Source: Colwellia psychrerythraea 34H (GTDB taxonomy: Bacteria; Pseudomonadota; Gammaproteobacteria; Enterobacterales; Alteromonadaceae). From it: DNA of 64,000 nucleotides. The stretch spans positions 3,596,001-3,660,000 of the forward strand of contig NC_003910.7 in assembly GCF_000012325.1 (NCBI RefSeq), given 5' to 3'. Position numbers and translations under genes: made by a program. Numbering within the stretch: the stretch's first letter is position 1; the number at the start of each line of letters is the position of its first letter. Positions 55,118 through 64,000 of the stretch are shown here, in pieces. The notes beneath the pieces were generated by a model. It saw only the letters and a list, made by a program, of their open reading frames with translations. It had not been told where the DNA came from and searched no databases.

Positions 55118-56518
55118 ATGAAACCACTTGTATACGTTTTACTGGCGTTATCAGCAGTGCTTTTCCCAAGCATGGCTTTTGCATCAGAGGCAGCACATCA
55201 GAGTATTGATTTAACTAGTCATTGGATTGGCTATACCGCTATTGCTATTTTTGTTCTAGCTTATACGCTGGTGATTTTAGAAGAACAATTGCATCTAAGA
55301 AAATCAAAACCCGTATTACTTGCTGCTGGACTTATTTGGATTTTAATCGCTGCTTATTATGGTTCTAATGGCATGCCTCATGCTGCCGAAGTTGCAATTC
55401 GTCATAATTTTCTTGAATATGCTGAACTATTCTTCTTCTTATTAGTTGCCATGACTTACATCAACGCACTTTTAGAGCGTGATGTTTTTAATTCCCTTCG
55501 TGACTGGTTAGTACAAAAAGGTTATAGCTATAGAGCTTTATTCTGGATAACTGGTATTTTAGCTTTCTTTATCTCTCCAATTGCAGATAACTTAACAACG
55601 GCATTAATTATGTGTGCTGTAGTATTAGCCGTAGGAAAAGATGAGCCTAAATTTATCGCAATGAGTTGTATAAACATTGTGGTAGGCGCAAACGCTGGTG
55701 GTGCATTTAGTCCATTTGGCGATATTACTACTTTAATGGTATGGCAAAAAGGTATGGTTCAGTTCTCTGAATTCTTCCACTTATTCTTACCATCCGTTGT
55801 GAACTTTGTTATTCCTGCACTTATTATGCAGTTCTTTTTACCTACAGGTAACCCTAGTTCAGAGACAAGTGACGTAACTCCTATCAAAAAAGGTGGTTTA
55901 ATCATCGTTGGGTTATTTATTTTAACCATTCTTACTGCCGTATCTTTCCATAACTTCCTACATTTACCACCGGTATTTGGCATGATGTTAGGTTTAGGTT
56001 ACTTAAAGTTCTTTGGTTATTACCTTCGTAGATCTGGTCAAGGTAAAATCAACGATTCAGGTATACCGAGTACTCTTAAACAAGAAGATGAATTTGATAT
56101 TTTCGATAAAATAGCTAAATCAGAATGGGATACTTTATTCTTCTTTTATGGTGTTATCCTTGCTGTAGGTGGTTTAGGCTTTATTGGTTACCTTGGTATG
56201 GCATCAGAGTTTATGTACGGTGAATTAGGCGCAACTAATGCCAACATTTTAGTTGGTCTATTATCTGCTATTGTTGATAACATCCCCGTCATGTTTGCAG
56301 TACTAACAATGAACCCTGATATGAATCATACGCAATGGTTATTAGTAACACTTACTGCTGGTGTTGGCGGTAGTTTGTTATCAGTAGGCTCTGCCGCTGG
56401 TGTTGCCTTAATGGGACAAGCAAGAGGTCACTATACCTTCTTCAGTCACCTAAAATGGACGCCAGTAATTGCACTAGGTTACGCTGCTAGTATTTATGTA
56501 CATTTATTAATAAATTAA
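55118..56518 (+). CDS. nhaD: Na+/H+ antiporter NhaD
   Basis: Inner-membrane antiporter of 466 residues with about 12-13 helices and an N-terminal signal-like helix. The NhaD/ArsB-type core is seen in SPIADNLTTALIMC near 150, NIVVGANAGGAFSPFGDITTLMVW near 188 (ends NIVVGAN and TTLMVW) and VDNIPVMFAVL near 386. It exports Na+ or Li+. In E. coli the position beside dsbB and fadR holds nhaB, so NhaD appears to take its place. It shares a transcript direction with dsbB but a terminator lies between. Confidence 0.93.
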   Translation: MKPLVYVLLALSAVLFPSMAFASEAAHQSIDLTSHWIGYTAIAIFVLAYTLVILEEQLHLRKSKPVLLAAGLIWILIAAYYGSNGMPHAAEVAIRHNFLEYAELFFFLLVAMTYINALLERDVFNSLRDWLVQKGYSYRALFWITGILAFFISPIADNLTTALIMCAVVLAVGKDEPKFIAMSCINIVVGANAGGAFSPFGDITTLMVWQKGMVQFSEFFHLFLPSVVNFVIPALIMQFFLPTGNPSSETSDVTPIKKGGLIIVGLFILTILTAVSFHNFLHLPPVFGMMLGLGYLKFFGYYLRRSGQGKINDSGIPSTLKQEDEFDIFDKIAKSEWDTLFFFYGVILAVGGLGFIGYLGMASEFMYGELGATNANILVGLLSAIVDNIPVMFAVLTMNPDMNHTQWLLVTLTAGVGGSLLSVGSAAGVALMGQARGHYTFFSHLKWTPVIALGYAASIYVHLLIN

Positions 56519-56600
56519 TAATTTGTATCAATTGTTTACATTAATAATGTGAGCTTAAAGCAAAGAAATACTTAATCTGTAATTTCTTCATGCTACCCTT

Positions 56601-56630
56601 AAAAAGCTTCTAGTTTGCTAGAGGCTTTTT
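56601..56630 (+). terminator. intrinsic terminator between nhaD and dsbB
   Basis: Twelve-base arms AAAAGCTTCTAG and CTAGAGGCTTTT (one T-G pair) around a four-base loop, ending in a T tract. The dsbB ribosome-binding site follows only about 20 bases later. Confidence 0.85.
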
Positions 56631-56655
56631 TATTGAACATTTTTGAGGATTTTTT

Positions 56656-57174
56656 GTGAATTACTTAAGTAATATAACCACTAGTCAAAGGCCATGGTTA
56701 CTACTGGCACTCGCCGCCTTAGGCTTAGAGCTTTCAGCTTTATATTTCCAATACGTGCTAGGTTTAGCGCCTTGTATCATGTGTGTGTATCAACGGCTTG
56801 CTATTTTGGCTATATTTTCCGCTGGTGCTATTGGTGCTATCGGACATCAGAATATCGTTGCCCGAATATTAGCTTATGTTTTGTGGGGAGTTGGCGCAAT
56901 TTGGGGACTAATTATTGCGTTAGAACATGTTGAAATGCAGAAAAATAGCGGCTCACTCTTCTTTAGTTGTGAATTCATACCTAACTTTCCTACTTGGGCT
57001 CCTTTGCATGAGTGGATACCATTCTTATTTGAGGCGACGGGAGATTGTGGTGAAATAAGTTGGCGTTTCTTCAATTACAGCATGCCACAGTGGATGGTCG
57101 TTGTTTATGCTTTATTTTCAATAGTATTTAGCATTGTACTCATAAATCGCCTAGTTTGTGCGAAGAAACCATAA
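56656..57174 (+). CDS. dsbB: disulfide bond formation protein DsbB
   Basis: Inner-membrane quinone reductase of 172 residues that reoxidises DsbA. It has four helices, the first periplasmic Cys pair Cys40-Cys43 (PCIMC) and the second Cys105 (FFSCEF) and Cys131 (GDCGE). The start is GTG at 56656 with TGAGGA upstream. It lies behind nhaD, equivalent to the nhaB-dsbB order of E. coli. A long hairpin follows the stop. Confidence 0.96.
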
Positions 57175-57191
57175 CGACTAAATAACAATTA

Positions 57192-57238
57192 ACATGAGTA
57201 GAGACAGACTATTCTTCATAGCGTGTCTCTACTCATGT
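57192..57238 (+). terminator. 15-bp-arm hairpin after dsbB
   Basis: Arms ACATGAGTAGAGACA (57192-57206) and TGTCTCTACTCATGT (57224-57238) enclose a 17-base loop with an inner CTAT/ATAG stem. It lacks a T tract, so it may be a processing or stability element rather than an intrinsic terminator. Confidence 0.5.
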
Positions 57239-57421
57239 GAAGTATGGTATTAAACAAGGTTTATTTAATACCCGTCTCCTTTTACCTAGTGACTTTAGTA
57301 CTTTCTCCGCAAATACTAAATCAGCCACAATGAACTCAGTTCAAGTAAAGAGTAAACCTTGCTACATCCCCCTTTCATAATAGCTATATTTCTCTACTAA
57401 TAAGTGATTTAAAAACCCTTA

Positions 57422-58318
57422 CTAACGTCTTCCTCTACTCACTGACCATGTTTCAAAAATAGCAGCACTAACGACCAATAGCCCCCCGATTATAGTTAAG
57501 ATATCAGGACGTTCATGTAATAGAATGATGGCTAATATACTACCGTACAAAGGCTGTAAACAAGAAATGAGCCCAGCTGTTGTGGCTGATAAAGAACGTA
57601 AACTTGAGGCAAATAAGGCGTGCGGAGTGGCAGTAAAAACAACTCCGACTAATAAAAGCAATAACCAATCGCTTTCTGTTACTTGCATTGGTGGCACCTC
57701 TACAAAAAGGCACAGCATCAAACAGGCTACCAAGGTTTGATATAGCATGGTATGTGGCCCAGAATAATGAGAAAAATAATTTTTATGCAGAATATTTCGT
57801 AATGCAAAAAATACCGCAGAAATAATTCCGGTTACAATGCCTAAAGTAATTTGATTACCAAAACTAATTTCAGGAATTAACAGCACAATGCCAATAATAA
57901 CCACAAAAGCTGTGATCATATCTTTCATTTTAGGGACTGTTCTATTAAAAAAAGGCTCAATAAAGACGGTTATTACCGGGTAAGTAAAAAAAGCTATCAT
58001 GCCGACAGTAACCCCTGCCATTTGCATGCCGGTAAAATAAGTGACCCAATGTAAGCCTACCACACAGCCTAATAAAATGGCGATACCGTAATCTTTCATA
58101 CTTGATAAGGATATTTGTTTTTTTTGCAACGTTAGCAAAATAAACAATGCTAAGGCAGCAATACCCGTTCGATAAACGGTTATATCCAGGGCAGGTAAAC
58201 CAATGAGTTTAGAAAATAGCGCAGTGCCGCCGAAAAGGAAAACTGCGATATGTAAGTAAAGCAAGCTTTGCTGTTCAGCTTTTATTATAGAGGACGGGTG
58301 GGGAGTACTTTTCGTCAT
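57422..58318 (-). CDS. EamA/DMT superfamily transporter
   Basis: Inner-membrane protein of 298 residues with ten predicted helices in two EamA repeats (about 20-150 and 160-290). It is a second, unrelated-looking DMT exporter compared with the island one at 36564-37472. Substrate unknown. It follows ycgN on the same strand 25 bp away, so it is probably at the end of the ycgL-mltB-ycgN operon. Confidence 0.87.
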   Translation of the reverse strand: MTKSTPHPSSIIKAEQQSLLYLHIAVFLFGGTALFSKLIGLPALDITVYRTGIAALALFILLTLQKKQISLSSMKDYGIAILLGCVVGLHWVTYFTGMQMAGVTVGMIAFFTYPVITVFIEPFFNRTVPKMKDMITAFVVIIGIVLLIPEISFGNQITLGIVTGIISAVFFALRNILHKNYFSHYSGPHTMLYQTLVACLMLCLFVEVPPMQVTESDWLLLLLVGVVFTATPHALFASSLRSLSATTAGLISCLQPLYGSILAIILLHERPDILTIIGGLLVVSAAIFETWSVSRGRR

Positions 58319-58343
58319 AAACGATACGCTATCTAAGTATCAA

Positions 58344-58865
58344 TTAATCAATATCATTCAATGGCCAAATGACAATGTGATCTTCAAAATTTTCAATACT
58401 GACTTCATTATCTTTAACTATTTTCCCTCTTACCGACATACCTGCTTTATGCATAGCAGACTTTTTACCTTTATGTAGAAGAGGATGCCATGATGGCATG
58501 CCACGCCCTTCTTGCAGGCGACGGTAAGTACAACTAGGCGGCATGAAAAATACCGCATCAATATTCTCTTGTGTTAAACGAACACAATCAGGTACTAACG
58601 TTGTCCGTTGCTCATATTTAGAACATTGACAAGATTTTTCATTAAGTAAGTGACAAGCAATATTAGAGTAAAAAATGTGCTCACCTTCTTTTATATGATC
58701 GGTCGGCAACAGCTCCGAATCATCATCAGTATCTTCATCATCAATAAACTTGTTTAAGCAACATTTAGCACAGCCATCGCATAATGACTCCCATTCGGGG
58801 CGAGTCATTTCCGCTAAGCTTTTAGTTTGCCAAAATGGGTTTTCTTGTGTGTTTTTATCGATCAT
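58344..58865 (-). CDS. ycgN: YcgN family cysteine-cluster protein
   Basis: Cytoplasmic protein of 173 residues, UPF0260. Cysteines CDGCAKCCLNK near 29-39 and the later CQCSKYEQRT and PPSCTYRR motifs suggest a metal site or redox cluster. Compared with E. coli YcgN it has about 15 additional acidic residues near DDEDTDDDSELLP. The function is unknown. It is 61 bp from the transglycosylase gene on the same strand. Confidence 0.93.
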   Translation of the reverse strand: MIDKNTQENPFWQTKSLAEMTRPEWESLCDGCAKCCLNKFIDDEDTDDDSELLPTDHIKEGEHIFYSNIACHLLNEKSCQCSKYEQRTTLVPDCVRLTQENIDAVFFMPPSCTYRRLQEGRGMPSWHPLLHKGKKSAMHKAGMSVRGKIVKDNEVSIENFEDHIVIWPLNDID

Positions 58866-58926
58866 TTACTACTACTTAATTGACGAATGGATTTACTCAT
58901 AATTTGCTCATAAAATTTCAAGTACA

Positions 58927-59970
58927 TTACTGAATAGGTGGAAACTTAATACGATCGGATAAATGACCTACTGAACTGACAAAATAATAAGATAAATTCC
59001 AGTGCATTAAACTCTTATAATTATCATAAGCAAGGTATGCTCGGCCATTTTCATCATCTGGAAAAACTAACGCCGCTTTAATATCAACATTAGGTAAATT
59101 AGTACCATCAGAACGCCTTACGCCTAGTGCTTGCCACTGAGTAAGCGTTCTTTCAGTTTTGGACCACGCCTTTAACCAATTTTTTCGACTGCCAGTATTC
59201 TTTGGGATAGCTAAAGTATAGTCAAAGTTTTTTGGTAACTTCACTTGGCGTCCCCAAGTCAGTTCATCATTCCAGCCTTCTTTTTGTAAGTAATTTGCCA
59301 TAGACGAAAAAATATCGGCTTGGTTTTGCCAAATATCCTTCTTACCATCACCATCACCATCAACTGCGTAGCTTAAAAAAGACGTTGGCATAAATTGATT
59401 TTGTCCCATTGCCCCTGCCCATGAGCCCTTCATATTTTTATTAGTAATATGACCTTCATCTAATATAGTTAATGCTGCCATTAATTGTTTTTTGAAGAAG
59501 ACTTCTCGTCGCCCTTCATAAGCCAATGTCGCTAGGGCAGAAATAACATTATATCCACCAGTGAACTTACCAAAATTAGTTTCAAGTCCCCACAAAGCTA
59601 CAATAAAACGCGGTTGAACCTGATACTTTTCACCGATCTGGTTTAACAATACTTGATGCTCTTTATACAAAGCCCTGGCTTTATCAACTTTCCACTTTGG
59701 CACTCGCTTAGGTAGATAAGTATCAAGTGTTTCAACATTTTCAGGTTGGCTTCTATCCGCTTTTACCGCACGTTCGTGAAACTTTACTTCTGCAAAACTT
59801 TCATCAATTAATGCTTTGCTAAACCCTTTCGCTAATGCTTCTGCCTTTAGTTTTATAACATACTCAGCAAACCCCTCTTCTGTAAGCTCCGCTTTAGCAG
59901 CCATTGATGAGTTCATCATGCCAATAATTAGAAGCATCGATAGAATGATGCTTTTTATAGTCAAATTCAT
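58927..59970 (-). CDS. lytic murein transglycosylase (MltB family)
   Basis: Exported transglycosylase of 347 residues that cleaves peptidoglycan with anhydro-muramic acid formation. After a signal peptide (about 1-24, SSMAA) the catalytic Glu lies in LWGLETNFGKFTGGYNV near 127-143. SWAGAMGQNQFMPTSF and DGDGDGKKDIW are typical of the MltB/SLT family 3. No lipobox is visible, so it is soluble in the periplasm. Its ATG overlaps the ycgL stop by one base (TAATG), so translation is coupled. Confidence 0.92.
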   Translation of the reverse strand: MNLTIKSIILSMLLIIGMMNSSMAAKAELTEEGFAEYVIKLKAEALAKGFSKALIDESFAEVKFHERAVKADRSQPENVETLDTYLPKRVPKWKVDKARALYKEHQVLLNQIGEKYQVQPRFIVALWGLETNFGKFTGGYNVISALATLAYEGRREVFFKKQLMAALTILDEGHITNKNMKGSWAGAMGQNQFMPTSFLSYAVDGDGDGKKDIWQNQADIFSSMANYLQKEGWNDELTWGRQVKLPKNFDYTLAIPKNTGSRKNWLKAWSKTERTLTQWQALGVRRSDGTNLPNVDIKAALVFPDDENGRAYLAYDNYKSLMHWNLSYYFVSSVGHLSDRIKFPPIQ

Positions 59971-60263
59971 TAAAGCTCTCCTTGCTCTTTTTCAGCTGCC
60001 ATAGCCGCTTTATGTTCTTTCAATAAGTCTTCTTGTGGTGGTGGTAACTGTAAATAGAACCCTTTTTCTATTAAGTTTTTTTTCACTTTTTCTAAGTCAG
60101 CCATTGCTAATTTATCTTTGGTAGCTAAATTAATTAATGTGACTAAATTTGGTGTACCAAACGTTTTCATCAAACCTTCAGGCACTGACGAAAAGTCATC
60201 ACGTTTATTAACAAAAAGATAAGTTTGGGCTTTTCTAGCACTTTTATAAATTGCACATAGCAT
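59970..60263 (-). CDS. ycgL: YcgL family protein
   Basis: A 97-residue cytoplasmic protein of the YcgL family, opening MLCAIYKSARKAQTYLFV and ending in a basic and Gln-rich helix. Its function is unknown. It is first of the ycgL-mltB-ycgN group, overlapping the transglycosylase by one base. The upstream 262 bp to the rnd stop show no convincing gene. Confidence 0.92.
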   Translation of the reverse strand: MLCAIYKSARKAQTYLFVNKRDDFSSVPEGLMKTFGTPNLVTLINLATKDKLAMADLEKVKKNLIEKGFYLQLPPPQEDLLKEHKAAMAAEKEQGEL

Positions 60264-60525
60264 AATGGAGACCTATAGATAATTGAGAAAATAGCGTTGA
60301 GTTATCAATATATCATGAGCCATGGGTGAACCCCATAGTGACTCAATGAAATATTGTTAACAAAAATGTAAATTTAGAGAGTGCCTAACATAGAAAACGA
60401 AGGTGACATACCTGATCAGCTTGAAGATGCTCGTTTCAGGAAACTTGTGCAAATCATAATCAAGACACATTTTTATGTTAAGGGTTATTCCCTTAAAAAC
60501 AAATGTAACAATGGATATATGACGG

Positions 60526-61665
60526 TTATTCGAAACCTTGCTGGGCAAAATCTAACAAGGTTTGACCAAACAACTCGTAACGCCAACCAGTTATGAGATC
60601 AACCTTAGCCGAACTATTGCGAGCGTCATTAAGATCAAACTGCCAAGTTAAAAATTGATTGATTTGCTTCTTTGATGCAACATTTTCAATCGCTAAGCCT
60701 TGCTGCTCACTTGCCGTAATTAAAAACGTTTTCAACTTTTTAAATATCTGTTTGTAGCCGGGATATTCATCTAACCTATCAATTTTATCTGGATAACTAC
60801 TTACTTCCGCCTGTTCTGCTTGGCTTAAAACCGCCAACATAGCTTTACCTTTGTGGCGAATATCAAGTGTTTCGACTCCTTCAAGCGTAAGCATGGCGTT
60901 TACACTCTCTGGATTGCTTTGTGCTAAGGCCATTAAGGTATGATCTTTTGCAACAAAACCAAGAGGCAAATCACGCTTTTTTGCTTGCTGAAAACGCCAA
61001 CTTGCTAAGTATTTTAATAAATTTAATTGCTTAGGATTTAATCGCCAGTTCATCTTGATATTAAGGTACATTTCACTTTCAATGATAGGCGTAAACTTTT
61101 TGTCTATCATGCTCTGTGTTTCTATCTGAGCATAAGCTAAAAAACCAGCTTGAGTAATTTCAGCTAATAATTTAGGGTAAATATCAAATAAATGATCAAC
61201 ATCTGCACTGGCGTAGTCCAATTGTTTTTCTGTTAATGGCCTTTTTGTCCAATCAGTACGTGATTCCGATTTATCTAATTCGATATCAGTAAAGTGCTTT
61301 ACCATAGCGGCATAACCTAAAGATAAACCATGACCTAAAAATGACATCATGATCTGACTATCAATTAAATTCACCGGTTTACAATTTCCAGCAGTTAAGA
61401 AAACTTCTAAATCCTCTGAACAAGCATGCAGCACTTTAGTGATATTTTCGTTGGTAAGTAACGCCCAAAAAGGTGCTAAATCATCAATTGCAAGAGGATC
61501 AATAAGTGCTAATTGCTCTCCATCGCATACCTGAAGTAATCCTAATTTAGCATACAGAGTACGTGTACGAACAAACTCAGTATCTATGGCTAACACTTTA
61601 GCTTTAACTAGTTGCTCGCATAAATTATTTAAGCTTTTCTGATCTTCAATCAATTGATAATGCAT
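60526..61665 (-). CDS. rnd: ribonuclease D
   Basis: DEDDy 3'-5' exoribonuclease of 379 residues acting on tRNA precursors. The exonuclease domain (about 1-190) has DTEFVRTRT (first Asp and Glu), LIDSQIMMSFL, and YASADVDHLFDIYP with the Tyr-Asp of motif III. An HRDC domain lies at about 205-290 and a second helical domain at the C-terminus. It starts 20 bp after rluB stops, so the two are probably one transcript. Confidence 0.96.
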   Translation of the reverse strand: MHYQLIEDQKSLNNLCEQLVKAKVLAIDTEFVRTRTLYAKLGLLQVCDGEQLALIDPLAIDDLAPFWALLTNENITKVLHACSEDLEVFLTAGNCKPVNLIDSQIMMSFLGHGLSLGYAAMVKHFTDIELDKSESRTDWTKRPLTEKQLDYASADVDHLFDIYPKLLAEITQAGFLAYAQIETQSMIDKKFTPIIESEMYLNIKMNWRLNPKQLNLLKYLASWRFQQAKKRDLPLGFVAKDHTLMALAQSNPESVNAMLTLEGVETLDIRHKGKAMLAVLSQAEQAEVSSYPDKIDRLDEYPGYKQIFKKLKTFLITASEQQGLAIENVASKKQINQFLTWQFDLNDARNSSAKVDLITGWRYELFGQTLLDFAQQGFE

Positions 61666-61685
61666 ATTTTTTATTTCTACTACGG

Positions 61686-62753
61686 CTACTTATGGCGGCG
61701 ACGAGTACTTTGCTGATGACGTTGCTGATGCTTTTTAACTGAACGACGAATTCGACGACTTTTAGCATTGTCCATCGCCTTCTCATCAACTTTAACTTTA
61801 CTTTCTGCTTCAGGTGTTAAGTTAACTAATTGACGATAATAGTTCACTTCTTTTAACGCCAATTCACGCCAACCACCCATAGGTAATTGTCGCTGCATTT
61901 CCATATCACCGTAACGCACTCGAATAAGACGGCTTACTTGTACATCTTGGCTTTCCCATAAACGACGAACTTCTCGGTTACGTCCTTCAGATAAGACAAC
62001 ATGGAACCAATGGTTTCGACCTTCTCCGCCACGGTAAGTAATTTTTTGAAAACGTGCCATACCATCTTCTAATTTAACACCTGCACGTAACGTTTGTAAC
62101 ATAGCTTCGTTGATTTCACCAAAGACACGTACTGCATATTCACGCTCTACTTTCTGTGACGGATGCATTAATCGGTTAGCTAATTCACCATCAGTGGTAA
62201 ACAACAACATACCGGAAGTATTAATATCCAAACGACCGACAGCAACCCAACGACCCGCGTCAAGAGGAGGAAGACGATCAAAAACGGTTGGTCTTCCTTC
62301 AGGATCTTTACGTGTACACATTTCACCTTCTGGCTTGTTATACACAAGTACGCGACAGATATCTTCATCTTGGGCAGTAAGTTTAACGTGATGTCCATCA
62401 AGGCGAATTTGTTCGGTACCTGTGATTCGATCACCTAGAAAAGCGACTTTACCGTCAATACTGACACGACCTTCACTTATCATGGTTTCCATTTCACGGC
62501 GAGAGCCTTTACCAGCACGAGCTAATACTTTTTGTACTTTCTCTGAGTCTGAATGCGTTGCTTTTTGAAACTCAACCTTCACTGCCTTTTCAGGCTCTTT
62601 TTTATGCTGACCTTTTTTAGCTGCGCCCTTCTTTGCGACATCTTGCTTGGTCATGCCTTTTTTAGCAGTGCCTTTTTTCTCAGTACCACGCGTGCCATAT
62701 TTTTTATCTAAGGCTTCGTCTTTTCTCGCTTGTTTTTTCTTGTCAACCGTCAT
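61686..62753 (-). CDS. rluB: 23S rRNA pseudouridine synthase RluB
   Basis: Modifies U2605 of 23S rRNA (E. coli numbering). The S4 domain is at about 75-120 ([21 protein letters not shown]), and the catalytic Asp is in [11 protein letters not shown]. At 355 residues it is longer than E. coli RluB because of a lysine-rich N-terminal 60 residues with repeated AKKG units and a basic Arg/Lys/His tail of 25 residues, both likely to bind RNA. It is upstream of rnd on the same strand. Confidence 0.95.
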   Translation of the reverse strand: MTVDKKKQARKDEALDKKYGTRGTEKKGTAKKGMTKQDVAKKGAAKKGQHKKEPEKAVKVEFQKATHSDSEKVQKVLARAGKGSRREMETMISEGRVSIDGKVAFLGDRITGTEQIRLDGHHVKLTAQDEDICRVLVYNKPEGEMCTRKDPEGRPTVFDRLPPLDAGRWVAVGRLDINTSGMLLFTTDGELANRLMHPSQKVEREYAVRVFGEINEAMLQTLRAGVKLEDGMARFQKITYRGGEGRNHWFHVVLSEGRNREVRRLWESQDVQVSRLIRVRYGDMEMQRQLPMGGWRELALKEVNYYRQLVNLTPEAESKVKVDEKAMDNAKSRRIRRSVKKHQQRHQQSTRRRHK

Positions 62754-62830
62754 TATCTTTTACTCTGTTACGTCAGTAGCAGCTCCCTTGAAGCTAACTT
62801 CTGGCTCATTGTTCAGGCTCAATTACCTTA

Positions 62831-63094
62831 TATACCCGTAATTATTCAAAATACTCGATTCAGAGTACTTGAGCTATTTCAGTTTTAGGCGTGTCAATTA
62901 AATTAAGGTTATTCCCTATTTCTTTGACGCAACAATAAAATGACATTGCTCAAGCGCTTCTACGATGGGGCTAAAAACGATTTATACGTCGTTATTGATT
63001 TTGAGAATGGAACAACCATTTCCTACAATCAATGTCTTGCCTAAATCGTTTTTTTCTCCCACTGAAACATGCATTTTGAATGGTCACGGGTATA
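62831..63094. mobile_element. 264-bp MITE-like fold-back element with TATACCC termini
   Basis: Left end TATACCCGTAATTATTCAAA and right end (minus strand) TATACCCGTGACCATTCAAA agree over about 34 bases with few differences. Inside are further inverted pairs: AAAAACGATTTA/TAAATCGTTTTT and ATTGAT/ATCAAT. No reading frame is present. A TA dinucleotide lies outside each terminus, as for IS630/Tc1-type insertions. It fills the rluB-yciO gap. Confidence 0.65.
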
Positions 63095-63127
63095 AAAGTG
63101 CATGTTTCACTTGCACTTTACTTCAGC

Positions 63128-63748
63128 TTATTGAAATGGAGTAGGATCACCCTCTCCCACGCGTATTATCTCAATACTGTCATTAGAAAAATCAATCACA
63201 GTGGTAGGGTGCTCCCCTAAATAACCACCATTGACGATAAGGTCAACTTGATGTTCTAACAAATCTCGAATTTGTTCAGGATCATACTCAGCCATTTCTT
63301 GGCCAGGCATAATTAAACTGGTAGACATTATAGGCTCTGCAAGTTCAGTCAACAAGGCTTGTGCAATAGTATTATCAGGCACTCTTATGCCTATTGTTTT
63401 CTTTTTAGGGTTTAACAGTCGCTTAGGGACTTCTTTACTACCTTTAAAGATAAAGGTGTAAGCGCCCGGAGTATTACTTTTTAGTAATCGATAAGCTGTG
63501 TTATCTACCCGTGTATATTCTGATATTTGTGATAGATCTTGGCAAACTAAGGTAAAGTTATGATCTTTATCTATGTCTCTAATGCGACAGATACGCTCTA
63601 ATGCTTTTTTATCACCTAAGTGACAACCTAATGCGTAGCCTGAATCTGTAGGGTAAACAATGACCCCGCCTTGCTTAATAATATCTGCCGCTTGCTTCAT
63701 TAAACGACCTTGCGGATTATCAGGGTGTACATAAAAAAACTGACTCAT
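63128..63748 (-). CDS. yciO: YciO/YrdC/Sua5 family protein
   Basis: A 206-residue protein of the Sua5/YrdC/YciO family. It shows the fold signature VIVYPTDSGYALGC near 29-42, KDHNFTLVCQDLS and PSTSLIMPGQEM-type substrate loop near 140. YrdC and Sua5 make threonylcarbamoyl-AMP for tRNA; YciO itself has lower activity and its role is unsettled. It lies between rnm and rluB as in E. coli. Confidence 0.94.
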   Translation of the reverse strand: MSQFFYVHPDNPQGRLMKQAADIIKQGGVIVYPTDSGYALGCHLGDKKALERICRIRDIDKDHNFTLVCQDLSQISEYTRVDNTAYRLLKSNTPGAYTFIFKGSKEVPKRLLNPKKKTIGIRVPDNTIAQALLTELAEPIMSTSLIMPGQEMAEYDPEQIRDLLEHQVDLIVNGGYLGEHPTTVIDFSNDSIEIIRVGEGDPTPFQ

Positions 63749-63836
63749 GAGACTTTCCTTTCTTTAAAACTTTTTGATTGTTTCTTGTCAGTTGAAACGG
63801 CTAATTAATCTGTTGAGATACTTTCTATCGTTTGCG

Positions 63837-64000
63837 TTATTGCCATTGAGCCCAAATAGGTTTTGCACCAACAGGCATAGTCAGGTTACGACCTAAGTCA
63901 CTCCATTTATTTGGGTAGTGAAAATCTGATCCCATCGAAGCATATAAATTGTATTCTTGACAATAAGCCAACATCTTTCGTCTTTGATCCGGGCTCATTT
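63837..64000 (-). CDS. rnm: PHP-domain RNase AM, C-terminal part
   Basis: The last 54 codons of the gene continue past the right edge. The translation ends in YASMGSDFHYPNKWSDLGR and a tail KPIWAQWQ. The HxP-type SDFH motif with the closing GRxLxxPxGxxPxW pattern matches the YciV/RnaAM C-terminus. The protein is a PHP-family 5'-3' exonuclease that matures the 5' ends of 23S, 16S and 5S rRNAs in E. coli. It is upstream of yciO, as in E. coli. Confidence 0.88.
   Translation of the reverse strand, partial: MSPDQRRKMLAYCQEYNLYASMGSDFHYPNKWSDLGRNLTMPVGAKPIWAQWQ

Noticed and set aside
60381..60596. Plus-strand frame of 71 codons between ycgL and rnd
   Set aside because: Its 3' third is antisense to the rnd coding end, and no ribosome-binding site or known motif is seen.

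Overview
The window looks like chromosome from a cold-marine gammaproteobacterium of the Alteromonadales, most likely Colwellia or a close relative. This rests on the AT-rich sequence, the sodium-based physiology (PutP, NhaC- and NhaD-type antiporters, MotY of a sodium-driven flagellar motor) and core gene orders typical of the group (dapB-carA, cysZ/zipA-ligA, rnt/motY, lolCDE, rnm-yciO-rluB, rnd-ycgL-ycgN). It holds about 57 protein genes. I found no rRNA, tRNA, CRISPR array or intact insertion sequence. The species assignment is inference.

Left part (1-32.1 kb) is mostly conserved core: the start of carA, dapB, an FKBP isomerase, putP, an EAL/HDOD signalling protein, an NhaC antiporter, ligA and zipA opposite cysZ, an M1 aminopeptidase, motY opposite rnt, an oxidative-stress group (2-Cys peroxiredoxin, CGFS glutaredoxin grxD, Fe-superoxide dismutase sodB), lolCDE, a PilZ-like gene, ppiC, beta-carbonic anhydrase, hppD, then prkA-yeaH-spoVR and fadR. 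Strong intrinsic terminators separate most units. An IscR-like palindrome lies between grxD and sodB. A gene-free stretch after sodB (18.57-19.30 kb) ends in a perfect plus-strand terminator and is probably a small-RNA locus.

Middle part (32.2-54.9 kb) is a probable genomic island. In E. coli, and as I recall in related genera, spoVR(ycgB)-fadR-nhaB-dsbB are contiguous. Here fadR (ends of the block near 32.1 kb) and nhaD-dsbB (from 55.1 kb) are separated by about 23 kb of accessory genes. Exactly at the two edges lie inverted 100-bp repeats about 80% identical to each other (32231-32330 and 54841-54940). The island carries a Tat-exported DUF1569-like protein, a cysteine-rich small protein, a VOC enzyme, a GST, a DMT exporter opposite a LysR regulator, a RidA/SnoaL/cyclase-hydrolase cluster with a 110-bp internal duplication, a two-DTG pepsin-like protease, a CadC-like sensor with a MacAB-like exporter and a TPR-esterase, a DJ-1/PfpI protein and an S9 peptidase lipoprotein. 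A roughly 65-bp palindromic repeat occurs three times, only inside the island.

Right part (55.1-64 kb) returns to core genes: nhaD, dsbB, a DMT transporter, ycgN, a lytic transglycosylase, ycgL, rnd, rluB, yciO and the end of rnm. A 264-bp fold-back element with TATACCC termini lies between rluB and yciO. Related shorter copies occur at four other intergenic sites in the left part.
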